From Scleropages formosus (taxonomy: Eukaryota > Chordata > Actinopteri > Osteoglossiformes > Osteoglossidae): 64,000 nucleotides of DNA. The stretch is taken from positions 10,251,332-10,315,331 of the forward strand of contig NC_041818.1 in assembly GCF_900964775.1 (NCBI RefSeq). The letters are read 5' to 3'. Of this stretch, positions 14,592 to 27,505 are shown in pieces (position 1 is the first letter of the stretch; the number at the start of each line of letters is the position of its first letter). Under the pieces are notes generated by a model, which saw nothing but the letters and a program-made list of their open reading frames with translations, had not been told where the DNA came from and ran no database searches. Made by a program: the position numbers and the translations under genes.

Positions 14592-15480
14592 GGTGAGCGA
14601 TGCAGAGAGACAGAGAGAAACGAAGGGATTTCCAGCCATGGAACCCCGGACTCACGCTGACTGCAGGAAAGGCGCTGACTCTGTGTTTTGTGTGGGAATG
14701 CACTTTTCACACAAAGAAGATGCTGGAAAACTAAGCTGAATCGTCATCATTTATCATCTGTAGCAAACGCTGGAGCCGATGGCGAGATTCGACGATTTTA
14801 ATGCATATTTCATTCATCTCGAGAAGCTGCGTTAGGGTGTGAACGTCAGTGCGGATCCCGCGTGGATTCAGCTGAGAAGTAGAACAATATGTGTAAATCT
14901 AGATGTTCAGGACATTATCCCATAACAAGCAGTTAGAGTTTTAGGTCACGCGAATACAGTTGCATGCTGTCTGCAACTGAAGATGAATTTTAGCGTACGG
15001 CACACATCTATAATTGCTGTTTTCGTAGGTACCAATAGTACACTGTAGAACTATTTCAACTAACATTCAAAAAGTATGTACAAGTGTTAGTGTGCGAATG
15101 GCCAGGTGGGTGTGTGTTTGTTTGTTCTTTATGTTTTTTTTTTACAGTTTTCTTGGAAATATTTTGTGTATTCATAATATCTGCTTTAACAATGTGTTCT
15201 GTTTGTAAAGGAAAACTAGGAATTTAGACAATTCCAGTCTTTAATGAGAAAAATGGAGGCAGCGCTCAGAAATGTAATTAGCAATAGATGTAATTTGCAC
15301 AGTGACATAATCGCAACGAAAACGAACGCAGCAGCATTTACGCTTTTGAATTATGGCTGTTTCAATCACTTACCTTTCATATCGCACCAACTGAAGGTGC
15401 TTCTTTGGAACTGGGTTATATTTTAAGAAATGCAGCTCTTACTTGACAAAACACAACCGCAATAAACATACCATGTGACT
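14592..15480 (+). other. foxa 3' UTR with poly(A) signal
   Basis: Non-coding sequence after the foxa stop. AATAAA at 15461-15466 is the first clear poly(A) hexamer, giving a 3' UTR of about 0.9 kb. No repeat was recognised within it. Confidence 0.6.
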
Positions 15481-15765
15481 CAGACTTTGTGACAAATGTT
15501 TGTTCCTTTTTTTATGTCTTGATCCCGAAGCACTTTTCTTGTATTGCTTTAATAAGGAATGTATTATAATTTCTTACAGTGGGGGGAGGAAGGTTTGTGT
15601 CTGCGAGGGGAACATCCCAGGGGCCACACTGAGAACAGAGCAGGGGAACTCACTGACTGTCTGCCTGCCTGATTACAGTTCCTTAACCACTGCCAAAGAG
15701 TAATTTCTTAATATGTAAAATACCTTGTCTGTCTACAGTGATTCAACCAACCAAAATCAACAACT

Positions 15766-15971
15766 GTTTGTCCCAAGCGGGGTTGCGGTGAGCCAGGGCC
15801 TTGCTCAGTGGTGCGGGGCACGGGGCACGGGGCCAGGGTGTGGGGAAGGACACCCTGGGCAGGACGCCAGTCCATTGCAAGGCACCCCACGCAGGATTCA
15901 AACCCCAGACCCACCAGAGAACAGGACACAGCCAAGCCCGCTGCACCACCGTGCCACCGCACTCCCCCCCC
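15766..15971 (-). repeat. tRNA-derived SINE (type B), antisense, diverged
   Basis: An inverted SINE-B starting GTCCCAAGCGGGGTTGCGGTG and running through GGACGCCAGTCCATTGCAAG to a head containing GTGCCACCG. It is more diverged than other copies and lacks the usual CA-rich tail on its left. No clear target-site duplication. Confidence 0.85.
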
Positions 15972-18640
15972 AACAGGAGGCAACCGATATCAGTTGCATG
16001 TATATTACTCCAAGTTCAGAAATGAATATTGTGTGAATGTGAAGCCCATTCTGTTATATTTTATATAGGCTGATATTTTTTAACTCATTTTCAGGCAGCA
16101 TATCTTAGTGACCTTTAAAAGGTTCATTTTATGCGTAGACAGAAAATTCACTTCCCGATACACTCCGAGACGCAGCAATTTGACCCGATAGAGAAGAGCG
16201 AGCCGAAGTTGTCCCTGTTGCTTTCGAGGCACCTGTCCTTGTAAAGTTAAAGCACATCTGCGCTGAGGGGATCCTCTGAGAGATCTGGTCATATAATTAG
16301 CATTATATTGTCTCTGAGTAGAACTTTCAGGAAGTCACTTGGCATCACACACTACTTTACGTCAGCATTGTTCAGATACCTCAAGGGTCAAAGCTGTGTA
16401 AAGGGGGGGGGTCCAGCCCTCTTGACCAAACATGACCATTGTCTTCGCACACTGCAATCCTTCTCTCTCACTTCCCAGTATTGCCCCAGAGCCCATACCT
16501 TGCATTCCTCCTGGAAAGTGTTTGCAGAAAGGGCTTCACCTCCAAGGCTCTAGAAAGCCCCTATAAGTGGATTTATTCCAAATATGAAACTTGTTTTGTC
16601 ACGAGTCGCAATAATTAAGGACAATGATGGTGGTGACAAGTGTAACTCATTACCGTGTGCACGAAGTTCGCTGGCAGTCTCACGTTGAAGCTCTCAGCGC
16701 AATCGATTAAGATAAGGACAGTGGCAAAGGGTGAATTATTGCATCTTTCAATACATCCTTTCATAAATGCCATGCCGCACAGAAAGCTCAGTAACATGAT
16801 GAATTATTTGTCGTTTTTGGAGAAAGCACCGAAAACGAACCTAACTGTTACGTATTTGTCCACGTAAACTGTTTAAATAATGAGTTTTTCCAAACGTTTC
16901 ACCATCACCCCTATTTTACCACCCAAATGTTGGCACATTTACAGATGCTGCATATTGCCCTCAGCAAGCGAAGGCCAAGCTGAAAGTTTGAAATACATGA
17001 AACAGGAAGAAAGCAACACGGTGTCTGCTGAAATGATGCTGGAGCTCTTCTCTCAATAGAAGGGTGCTAAAAACAATCCCCCTCCTTTCACACCAATGTG
17101 CGGTCAAGGGGACCATGCTATGGGACCATAGTAAAAGCAGGAAATTTAAGAAGACCACTCGGTTAACAACGAACGGTACAGTTACCCCAAGATCTCCCGA
17201 ATTTGCGAAGAGACTACGGAGAACAGCGTTCGCTCACCATCCCTGCGTTAAGGTGGACGATGAAAAGCACTGGCAGGATGTCCAGGATAGAGGTGCTGAT
17301 GGCAGAAGAGGTTATCCACAAGGTCTTGACCCCCCACCAAACTTAATCTTCTTCTGAACCACCCATTGTCTGTCATGCCCTGTGGACAATAGGATGACAC
17401 TGGGTATAATGACAGACCCCCCACCTCTCAACACTGTCTTTTTTAATGGGGACACAGGGACACACACAGAGTTCTAAGCAGGATGCCTGAGTTGGCTTTG
17501 GCTTACAAGTTGTAAAGGTTTACGTATAATGAGATCATAGATTTTGCGCCTTTGTCCTGAAGTCCCCCCTCAGTATCTTAGTGTTTTACTTCTGACAGAT
17601 GGGACTTTTTCAGACCGAATCATTGTAACGTAGACAGAAAGCAAGAAAGCAGTGAGACTGATGGATCTGCCTAGTCCCTGATTGAACAATCAGGATTGAT
17701 GTGGATCCAGTAGTGAGATGGTTGAGTCACTCTTGCTTCTGCCTAAATGAAGGACCATGTGCAATCGAAGGATGAGGAAGAGCAGGTAGATCAGCAGTAA
17801 CGGCGCCTTCCGTGACACAGTGGATCTGATGTAAACGCTTACAGACATCTAACCCTTCTCCAGATTTTTCCAAAATTTTTTCCCTGCTTCCAGGTATCTC
17901 AGTCTTTATGGTTTTAATTTGTGGTTTCTGTTCTTCTTCTCATTCATCAGTATTTTTTTCCTTCAAAAAGTTATATTTGTAAACGCTTTATTTATACAAA
18001 CAGATTGTAAGAATGTGTTGATGTTACTGATGTTTTTAATAAGGAGTCACACACATCTGTGCAGGATCATCATTGGTCTGTCATGTCTTCTTCAGCAACA
18101 TCACTTTTTCTGACTTAAACCCTGGTGTGAACAGTTTACTCTTCCATCTCATGCAAACCACCATGGAGCTTTTCCCTATAAAGAGAAAGAAAATTTTAAG
18201 AAGAAGCAATTAAGGTTTGTTAAGAGAAAATTGCTGACATTTTTTTTCTCAGGAAGAGGTAAATGGCACAGGGAGCACGTATATCAAAATCACTAAGTTA
18301 AACATAAGTTCATTTTGTCTCTCATAGGTAAAAGCGGCCTGACGGAAATAAGAAAAATGTCCTATTATCTTCCTCACCCTGTCCTTCCTACATTTTTGTC
18401 CTCACTGTCAGCTTCACCCTGAACAGTTTTTTTTTTACCAAGTTTTCTATTCAACCCTTTTGTTGACTCAACTATATCCCAATTATTCTTAATTGATTTC
18501 TACTGTTCTTTACAAATGATAAACTATTAATGTAACAGGACACATGCACCTATACATGTTGAGCTAAGGTTCTGTTTTATGACTTATTAAATGTTATTAT
18601 GACATGCATTTAAATGACTGAGTCGGTAAATCTCTTCCAG
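15972..18640. other. intergenic, no gene recognised
   Basis: Single-copy-looking sequence 3' of foxa. Short open frames, for example around 17064-17357, show no family resemblance. One motif cluster, near 16700, could be regulatory (listed separately). Confidence 0.5.
16701..16716. promoter_or_regulatory. candidate Onecut + GATA motif pair downstream of foxa
   Basis: AATCGATTAAGATAAG places an Onecut-like ATCGAT core directly beside a GATA site (AGATAAG). It lies about 2.1 kb 3' of the foxa stop. The pairing suits an endodermal enhancer, but this is inferred from motifs alone. Confidence 0.25.
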
Positions 18641-18647
18641 TGTGAAA

Positions 18648-19035
18648 GTTCAGGCAGCACAGCGGCTCAGCAGGAAGCGCTGTTGCCTTACAGCTCCTGG
18701 GACGCGACGTGGCTGAGTCTAAGTGGAGTTTGCATCTTCTCCTCATGTTTGCGCAGGTTTTCACTGGGTGCTCCAGGTTTCTCCAACTGTTCAAAGATGT
18801 GTGCTTCAAGTGGATTGGTAAATCCAAAGGGTCTTCAGTGCGTGCATGTGTTAGCGAATGTGTGTGTGTGTGTGAGACTCCCCTGCTGTATAAACGAGTG
18901 AACGAGTGTAAAAGTCAGAGCAGAATACCTAGCATTGTAAGTTGCTTTGGACAAAGGTGTCGGCTAAATACTAGTTAATAATCATCGTATGTCGCTTCGG
19001 AGAAAAGCGTCCGCTAAATGAACAAACGTAAATGT
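18648..19035 (+). repeat. tRNA-derived SINE (type C) plus a second SINE tail
   Basis: A tRNA-like head, GCAGCACAGCGGCTCAGCAG, leads into GTGGAGTTTGCATCTTCTCC, a GT-rich middle at about 18858-18873, and the tail CATTGTAAGTTGCTTTGGAC ending GTCGGCTAAATACTAG near 18975. A separate tail fragment, TCGCTTCGGAGAAAAGCGTC, follows at about 18991-19035. No target-site duplication was identified. Confidence 0.75.
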
Positions 19036-20054
19036 ACGGCTGCTAGGATTTGGTGACCTAGGAAAGTGGCACATAAATCAGCCTCCCAGAATAGCGTTGG
19101 AGGACCGCTACCCAATGGAAAAGCGGAGCCGTTCCACTCTGCGTGGCTGAAATGTAGGATTGCGGGTACAAGTGTGCGTGGCCACGAAGACAGGTCGCCG
19201 CGCTGCGTGCGTACCCGTGTGTCCCAGGGAGCAAGGAGGAGGGGGGCAGGAATCTCTCCAGGCCTGGCCTGTGACATCAATCAGACAGCTGTGACAGAAG
19301 AGAGGATGGAGAGGGGTGCTGGAAGACAGGCCAGGGGGATGATGGGTGGCAGTGGGTGGGTGGTGTGGTAGTGTGAAGTGGGGGTGCTGCTTTTGTATGT
19401 GCACCACAGAGCAGCACCGGGGGCTTTGTGATGCTCTGAAAGGGGAACAATGCCAGGAGATTCCTCACACTGGACGGTCAAACAGAGTGGGTCCTCTCTC
19501 CATCTGTCTGCTTTTCTGCCTGTCTTCGGGCTTCCCTATAGTTGGGTGTGAATCGCCAATGGGGGTGCTATATCGCCCGCAGTCAGCACGCCGTAGTGCA
19601 TTAAAGATCCTGAAGACTTTATCAAAGCCTTGCCCGGCTAAGACCCTTGCTGTACTCTCATGGACAGCTCTCTAACTCCAAGACCTCCAGATCTGCTACA
19701 TACATGTGTTTTTTGTAAAAAAGACGTTAAACAAATGTGGGAGACAAAAGGATCTCACGGGGCTCTTTTTCTTCGCTGAAATGTGGGCATGATACGAAAA
19801 GGCAATTAAGGGGCTTTTTTTTTTTTAAAAAAAAGAAAACTTAAGCATCAATTCAACACTTGGGACATTTTTAAAGATGTAGCACTAGAGATGTGTTTCG
19901 CATTGGGCAGGAAAGCCCAAATAAATACACGGGTCTTTTCCCCATGTGTGTTCGCCTCGGGACATGCTGGCAAGCATATGTATAGTCATATAGATTGAAT
20001 TTAAGATTTAGTTTGGGGGGTTTAGTGAAATTGTCGATAATTATAGTACAACCT

Positions 20055-20195
20055 CAATCAGCATACCACCTGTAGTGCTGTTTTGCTACAGCGCTGTTTC
20101 ATTTTAGCCCTTTGAGCACTTTATGATAATAAGACCATCGTAACCTCGAAAAATCGTAAGTCGAACCATCGTAAGTAGAGGAGCATCTGTATTAC
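20055..20195. mobile_element. fragment of a Tigger-like DNA transposon
   Basis: AAAATCGTAAGTCGAACCATCGTAAG-type sequence (20149-20174) closely resembles, in inverse orientation, the outer end of the element at 32700-32960, with GATGGTTCGACTTGCGATTT. Only one end is recognisable; the rest is lost or too diverged. Confidence 0.5.
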
Positions 20196-21339
20196 AGAAC
20201 TGGATGAATACGGATTATAGCAGTGTTTATAAACAGTATATTCCTTTTTATTTCCCAAGGATTAGATTGTACAATTAAACGTTGGTTTTTAACTGGAATG
20301 TATATATTTTTTCACTATAAACAACCTTAATGTCTATGTTTCTGATATTACTAAATGTATTATTCCAAAAGTAAATTTCCACATATGAAAGAAATATTAG
20401 AAGCTATTAACTGTAGTAGTTTTTTTTCATCACAATCACATTCATTAGATGCTGGCATATAATTTCCTGCTGTTCAGCAGACGTTTAGTGCAAATACCAA
20501 TTAGAAGCAGCAATGTGCAATGTACGATTATGCTCAGTTTGATTTAGTAAATATTAAATGAGTTTTGTAAACAGTAGTCTCCTCATTATGAATGAAGCAT
20601 GTGCACATCTTTTTGGAATAACCTCTCATAGCTCTGTTTCACATGGCCCCCCCCATTCCTCAAGAACACACACGACACAGAAAACTGTTGCTGTATCAAG
20701 AAGGCTTACTGAATGGCCTGGCAAGAAAAAAATCTAAATACCTTTCACTCCTCAAGGACTGCAATTTGCACTACTGACATTACTTTCTTCATCAGTCAAC
20801 AGTGTCCACCGTGTGAGTAATGTAGGAGGCACTGCCTGTCTTATCGTCTTCACTACCTTTGTGAAGACCATGGCCAGTCACCTTTGCAGTCTTTTTCCTG
20901 CATCCAAGTGTAACCCTATTCTACTTTGTGACGGGACACATGGAATCTCCCAGCAGACAAGGGGGGTCCGCCTTGGCTGCTGTGGCTCTAATAGGACAAG
21001 TCATGTTTACACAGTGGCCCGGTTTATTGCCGGCCTGTGCCTGCATTGCTATCAGTGTTCCTACTTCTCCTTTGACAAGGGCCAGGGTAAACAGGGCTGT
21101 TCAAACACACATCACTCAGGGCCAAGTCAAACCCCACTTCACCCCCTCTCCGGTCCAACCTCTACCAAAGCTGTGGCCCGGACCCCTTACCGCCACACCT
21201 CCGCTGCTTGTCATGCTCAGTTAAATTGGTTTAGACAGTATATATTTTAATGACATGCTTAAGGTTGTCAGAGTGGCTGTTTTCTGGAGGTATTGGCCGT
21301 ATGCCCTGTAAACTGGCATTTCAGTCGTGATATTTATAC

Positions 21340-21487
21340 TGTCAAAGTATCCTCAGGCAAGGTACTTACCCTAAATAGCGCCAGTAAAATTACCCAGCTG
21401 TATGAATGGGTAAGCAACTGTGAGTAGCCTAACGTTGTAAGTTGCTTTGGAGAAAAGTTTCAGATAAATGAATGGATGTACATGTAA
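21340..21487 (+). repeat. SINE (type D) 3' part
   Basis: GGCAAGGTACTTACCCTAAA, AATTACCCAGCTGTATGAAT and GTTGTAAGTTGCTTTGGAG match the 3' body of the SINE-D copies at 27133-27310 and, inverted, 28500-28722 and 30925-31125. The tRNA-like head is missing. Confidence 0.75.
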
Positions 21488-22114
21488 AAGAAACCAAGCT
21501 TCCCTTTGACTGCTTTGTTCTGGCAGCACTGCCCCCATTTGCTCTGGCGTTTGCTCCTACCTATTTCCCAGCTTCCCTTCTCCTCCCATGGGCTTAGCCC
21601 GCCTCCGAGCCCGTCTGCACACCTGTGTTTGCACAGAGCCGGGCCGGGCCGTCTTTGCCACTTGCAGGAGAGTGAGATAAGCCACAAGCAAATGAAAGAA
21701 AAGGTGATATCCATCCTATTGTGTCGTGCCTCTTTCATCCCCCGCAATTCGTCGGCCTCCGTCACCTTGTATCACTCCACATGCAGAGTACACACCAGAC
21801 GCACCCCTACGCGGTCTACAAAATGTCCATCCACAACGTCACAAGTTAGAAATGCACTGAGTAAACGTTTCTTTTAAATCACCAGTTTTCTTAAATATTG
21901 ACAGATTCAGAGACATATGAATAGATGAAAACTATTTTTCATTTTATTTTACAGTCTTACACATTTCCCAGTTTCATGCTTTAGACACCTCTAAAAGACA
22001 GCTGTGGTGTTTAGATTCTAGTAAGTGTTCTGTACACAGTGTTGCTAAGTATGCCTCTACTTTTTTGGGCTGGCATTTGCCATGAATTAGTGGAGCTGCT
22101 CGATCTCATCTTTG

Positions 22115-25100
22115 TTAATCATAGAAGCCATCAAAGTCGTCCTGGTCATCCATCGACGGTGCGGCCGGGTTCTCGCGAGCCAGCGGCTCCTCTACCGAGT
22201 CGCTCTCCGAGTCGTGCCACAAAGCTGTGCCGCACACATACACACACCCTCATAGGCCTTGTGCTGATCGTTGCAATGGAAGGGGGACCATCACTCCCCA
22301 CGTTACGGTTCTACTGTTCTGTGAGCTCCGCTGCAGTGGTTCTGCCCTCTGCATGTGTCGCTGTGATGCAGCACTCTCTTCTGAGTTACAAACAGACTTA
22401 TGGTCCCAACTTTGGCAGTTGAGGACCCAGACTGCTTCAGAACAGTTTTAGAGGGTCTTTTCAGTGCTGTATCACAGAGAAGTTTAGCTGATGTTTAATT
22501 GTCTTACCTACTCAGTATTACCCCATCAAGAATAGTGGTTAAAAATACTTCAGCACAAATAAAATTCCACATCATACATATGAAAAAAAATATCTAAAAC
22601 AAAAGCATCGTTTAATCACATATACAGTATGTGTTTGAGGGCTTTATTTGTTTATGACTCAGTGTAGACCTTTGCTTACAAATACATTCATATTCTTACA
22701 GTATATTTCTGTGTGGGGAGTGCATGAGGAAACTCACCTTTAGGTTTCACGCTGATTTTTTTTTTCTCCCTAAAATCACAAAATTAAAGAGGCAAAAGAT
22801 CAGTAAGGAAACATAAGCAAAATGCAGATACTTCTTTCACAAATCCTACTCACAGTGTCAAATTCAAGTGTTTTAACACAGTCTAAAAACAATTTCCCCC
22901 ACAAGTGATGCATGTCTGTGAACAACAAATTTAAGTAAGTTGTAAGCATGCAACGAATTAAAATGTCTTTAGTGATACTGTCCATTTCATACCTTCCGTC
23001 TAGTTTCAGCACCAAGACCACACTAACGCAACAGATGTCTAAACAATTTCTATCTAGACCGGCATGAGCTGCGGAGAATTTGTCCATTCTGTGCTTTGAA
23101 ACAGTGACACAAATTGTTGCTCACACTTCTGTTCTTGTCTAATTATTGGCAATAATCTCCCTCCAGTTAATATTCCTTGAAGAAAGATCTTTGTGGTTCG
23201 TATCGAACTAAATAATACAACAAATTAAAAAACAATTTAGATTTAAATTTAAGAACATGGGTCTGAGAGGAACTGTGAGTTTTTGAAGGATTATTCCACA
23301 CAAGCATCGTCCGGACCACCAAATCTTATCAAAAGGTCTCAGTGTTTCCTACTTATATGAATATTATATTTGATCAAAGTAAAGGGTGCAATATGCATGC
23401 GTGATGTTTAATATTTAGCGCCCATAACTTGGGCAGGTGTAGCCCAGAATGGAGCTCAGGGGAATTGGGAGTCTTTACCTGGGTGCATTACACGCAGGGT
23501 GGCTGCTGGGTACCTCTTTCAGAGCTGGGGCTCTTCCTGTTGCCTTCTCCTCCACAGTGTCTGAAACACTGAAAATTACATTACCTTCTAAACACATAAA
23601 GGAAATTTAAGAAGTGTTTTAAGAGTTTTGTTACCGTAACTCCTTTCTCAGGAATTCCGATATCAGAAACGCTTACAATATACAACACAATTTTCTACCT
23701 GCTTCCTGCATATTCTATTTTTTAAAGCTGAACAATTTTTTTTTTCTATTTTTCCATTCATTAAAAAGTCAAAAGAAAATAAATTCCTCCCATAAAATGT
23801 GCATTAAGTGAAAGTTGTTCATGGGTCACAGTAGTAACTGATCCCTGAGACCAGAGGTTTGAAGACAAAAATATGAAGAATTATACAAGTAACAGAAACA
23901 AATTGTAAAATGATAACCATCAAATGATACAGCATCCATTACATTCCTCATGTAGGGTACATATGATTAGGTTTCCAGAAATCTCCAAGATTTCTAAAAC
24001 TAAAGGCAAATTTAAAAGAATTTCCAACTGGTACAGCACCAATAGTTAATATAAAAAAGTTTTGCAGACTCTACATTTCATTTTTAAATTTAGTACTGAT
24101 CTTCTGCTTGAGATGGGAAGACAGGATGTTGTATTTACTTACTGAGGTTTTGGAGAACTTCTACGTGGAGCTAGAAGACCTTCAATGTCTTCCTGAACAT
24201 CAGCCGACTCGCCCGCCTCATCGTTAGTCATGACATTTCGAATGGAAGCTCTCTCATATTTGGCCTTCTTGTTGTTCATCCTGTGTTCTTCCCCATCTTC
24301 TTCCCCCTCTTCCTCCTCCTCAATCTTTGCCATATTTTCTTTAGCTTTAGTATTCCAGCCTTCCAGATTCCAGCTTTCATTGGTTGCTTCAATTTTCCTG
24401 CAAAATACAGCTTACTCATGTTCTTTAACTTAAAGATTTTGTTGTACTGTAGTCTGACACATCATGCAGGGTGTTCACTATGCTTCCAGGATAAGCTCCA
24501 GATCACTGTAACCCAGCATTGGACAAGCAGTTATAAATTTCATTTTCTTTTTTATCTATGTATGGATGTATTTATCTGTGTATCTTCCTATCTAGTCTTA
24601 ACCGTACTGATTGATTTCAAACTAAATAGTCCAGTTTACAAAGTGTACAAACCATACCGTTGTGGACAAATGATCGTTTAGAAAAGTGTATCATGAATGT
24701 GTGGTTTGTACCTGTATTCCAGCTGCGAGCTGATTATTTCATCGTCCGAGTCTGATTCTTCCTTACTCTCCTTATCGCCGCTGTTTGAAGCTGCAGAGTC
24801 TTCAGCTATTCCACTTCCCTCTCTGTCTTTCTTTTCGCTGTCTTCTGCCTCTTCTTCATTAATCTCTTCCTCATCTGCCTCTTCTTCTTCCATACTGATA
24901 TCATCCTCCATCGCCTCTTGTTCCTTTGCGCTTTCCTTCATAGTATCTCTTCCTTTCTCTCCATCCTCTCCCTCATCATCATCACTGCTCTCACTGAGAC
25001 TAATCATGCTCTTTCTTTCCCCTTCTGCATCTCCTTCTTCTTCGTTGCACTCCTCAAAATGTCCACTTCCTTGGGCTTCATCATCCTCATCACCCTCCAG

Positions 25101-25625
25101 CTCTACCTTTACTCCATCTCCTTTTTCCTGGACTCCCTCTTGCTCCAAGTTTGGTAACTTCTCTCCAGCCTCTTCATCAGACACCTCCTCTTGCTCCTGT
25201 TCCACACATTCACTCTGCTCTGGTATCCCATCACTTTCTCCATGCTCAGGGTCTCCAGAACCTGATGATCCCTCTCCCTCGCCTGTTCCTACTTCCTCTT
25301 CAGTGATCTCCACCTCACTGTCCTCATTCTCTTCTCTTCTACCTATTTCTGTTTCACCACCTGTCTCCCCTTTGTTTACATCCCATCTCCTTTCCTTTTC
25401 CCCTTCTTGCCTCTCTTCTTCCACCAGTCCCTTACACTCCTCTTCTTTAACACCCTTTCCACCTTCCTCATCTTCTTCCTCCTGATTGCTGTGCTGCATC
25501 TCCTCTTCAGCTCCAGTACTTTCCTGATCTTCTTCCTCTATGTCTAGCCCTGCACTTGCCTCCACAGCTTCATCCTGAGTCAGAGTCATGTCCTCCTGCT
25601 CTTGGTCAGGTGGCATTGTGGCCAT
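22115..25625 (-). CDS. Uncharacterised Glu-rich acidic protein
   Basis: Five minus-strand exons join in frame with GT-AG borders: 25625-24712, 24397-24143, 23568-23479, 22769-22738 and 22224-22115 (TAA). They give about 466 residues. The first exon is extremely acidic low-complexity sequence (runs of Glu/Asp with Ser, Gly), probably disordered. The second exon has SWNLEGWNTKAKENMAKIE, an EEEEEGEEDGEE run and NNKKAKYERASIRNVMTNDE. The C-terminus reads ALWHDSESDSVEEPL and ends DDQDDFDGFYD. I do not recognise the family and assign no function. The start chosen, ATG at 25625, has a strong context (A at -3, G at +4); in-frame Met codons at 25691 and 25799 or an upstream exon are alternatives. The fourth exon is only 32 bases and contains ten consecutive A. 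No signal peptide or membrane segment is evident. Confidence 0.65.
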
Positions 25626-26937
25626 TTCGTGCACGCATTCTGAGGATGAGCTGCTCCTTTGGTGTAGTCTTGTCTCCAGACTGCGTTCCATACAATGAAC
25701 ACAAACCCCCCCCACCCTGCTGACTGTCCCTTTAGCACACCTGCATCCACTTGAAGACCTTGACTCAAACAGAGAAAATATTATATTTATTACTTTCATC
25801 TAGGCTGTTAGTACACATTGTCATATATTAGTGTGTGTATTTTCAATATTCATGTCTTATAATGTTATTTAATTTTGTTTATAGTTAAAGTACATCTTAA
25901 AAAATTACGTAACTTGTAGTCCAAGTGATTTTAATGTTAACAACCTATGCACTTTGTTTGTATATTTCAGTATATAGCAATTTGTATTTGGCATACAGTG
26001 TAAATTTATGTACATTTACGGCGGCTCCTGAATTTGCAGTCACACTGGGACCAGAGGTCCGTTTGTAACCGAACTGTGTTCATAACTCCGAAGTCACTTT
26101 TTCCACAAAGTCACAGGCAATAAAAGCTGCCTAGCACAGACATCCCTCATTAAAAAAGCAGATAAAGCTACAATAAATAAAAATGCTTTGTAACACTTCC
26201 ATCCATCAATCAATAATATTTCAAAGCAAGGCCGAGGTGATCCAGAGCCTGTTCAAGAAACTCAGGCCAAAGAGGGGTTTTACCATAGACCTAAAACAAT
26301 GCGTACATATTGTAGGGTCCTGCCTAAGCTGTGCTGTTAGCAGTAGTGGTACAAATGTGGGACTTTTGGAGACGGGACTTCAGGAACACTCGTTTTATAG
26401 GACTGCAGCATGTCCCAGCAACACAATTTTAAGTGGTTATATAAGAACTTCAGACTACACTAAAACTAATCCAAAATTAGAGAAGCTAAAAATGTTCCAT
26501 ATTCATAACCTCCTATTCAATCATAACTGCAGGCTGATTTATCATATAAACATGTACAGTGTTTACCAGCTACTGCCCACTTCAACTTTTTTTTAATTAA
26601 TAAAACCTTAGTAACACAGGTCCCATAATTTATTAACAGTTCTGTAAATATCTTGGAGATAACTATAATAAATAGAAATACTTTATACATTTTTTTACAT
26701 TTTTATTATTAAATGCTGATTGTTGACTAATTGATCTCATAAACTTCTTGCTATTGATCACCAATACATACGAATATGACACAAGCTATAAACACTGCAG
26801 AACTGAGGTGAATCCGACAGTCTTTTCTATTTGACTGTGTTGCCAAATAACAGTTGGACAAGGAAACATAGGCCACTCTCACACCACAACAAAGTTAAGA
26901 AATTTGAGAGCCAGCAGGTAGCATAGTACTTGCTGCA

Positions 26938-27128
26938 TTTACGTTTACATTTACATTTATTTATTAGCAGACGCTTTTCTCCAAAGCGACTTCCAATGAA
27001 CTCTATGTAGTGTCGTCAGCCCGCACACCTTATTCACCGTGGTAACTTACACTGCTAGATACACTACTTGCACTGGGTCACTCATCCATACAGCAGTGGA
27101 ACACACTCTCTCTGTCACTCACACATTT
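26938..27128 (-). repeat. SINE (type A) 3' part, antisense
   Basis: TTACATTTATTTATTAGCAG, the CTTTTCTCCAAAGCGACTTC motif, then CACTGCTAGATACACTACTT and CACTCATCCATACAGCAGTG match the 3' half of SINE-A in inverse orientation. It abuts a SINE-D copy in the opposite orientation. Confidence 0.85.
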
Positions 27129-27132
27129 GGAT

Positions 27133-27310
27133 GCAAAGGTCAGAGTGTCAAATCCCATCAGTGCTGTAGTGCCCCTGAACAAGGTACTTACCCTAAATTG
27201 CTCCAGGAGAAATCACCCAGCTGTATTAATTGCTTAAATTATTGTAAGTACCTTAATGCTGTAAGGTGCTTTGGAAAAAAGTGTCAACTAAATTAATAAA
27301 TCCAAATGTA
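27133..27310 (+). repeat. SINE (type D)
   Basis: GATGCAAAGGTCAGAGTGTC with AAATCCCATC (degenerate B-box area) is followed by GAACAAGGTACTTACCCTAA, CACCCAGCTGTATTAATTGC and the tail GTAAGGTGCTTTGG. It lies immediately after the inverted SINE-A copy, so the two form a head-on pair. Confidence 0.75.
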
Positions 27311-27505
27311 GAACAGTGAAGAAAAAACAACTTAAAGAAAACTGGAAAATGTTTGCATGTCCAAAAATTCATAACTCAAACATCTGTAAAATGAGGAGCC
27401 AGAATGTTTCCAAGTGCAATGCAATCAAATTTCTGAAAATGTATTAAGACTTAAAATACCAAGTAATTGAACTTGTTGCTTATAAATCTTTAAAATCCAT
27501 AAGAT

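Larger units (their letters stand above)
19036..22110. other. intergenic between foxa and the acidic-protein gene
   Basis: No gene is supported. It holds a Tigger-like end fragment near 20055-20195 and a SINE-D tail at 21340-21487. The open frame at 20813-21250 shows no known domain. Confidence 0.5.
26018..27405. mobile_element. possible old Tigger-like element interrupted by SINEs
   Basis: The left end has GGCTCCTGAATTTGCAGTC then GTTCATAACTCCGAA. Near 27368-27402, inverted, are GAGTTATGAATTTTTGGA and GGCTCCTCATTTTACAGATG. These could be diverged terminal inverted repeats of one element about 1.4 kb long, split by the SINE pair at 26938-27310. No transposase was recognised. Low confidence. 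Confidence 0.3.

Noticed and set aside
20813-21250. Plus-strand frame of 145 codons
   Set aside because: No domain, no splice partners and no neighbours to support it.
24697-25485. Plus-strand open frame of 262 codons, Ser-rich
   Set aside because: It is the antisense of the Glu-rich exon; GAA/GAG codons read backwards give Ser/Leu/Pro runs. The minus-strand frame has consistent splicing.
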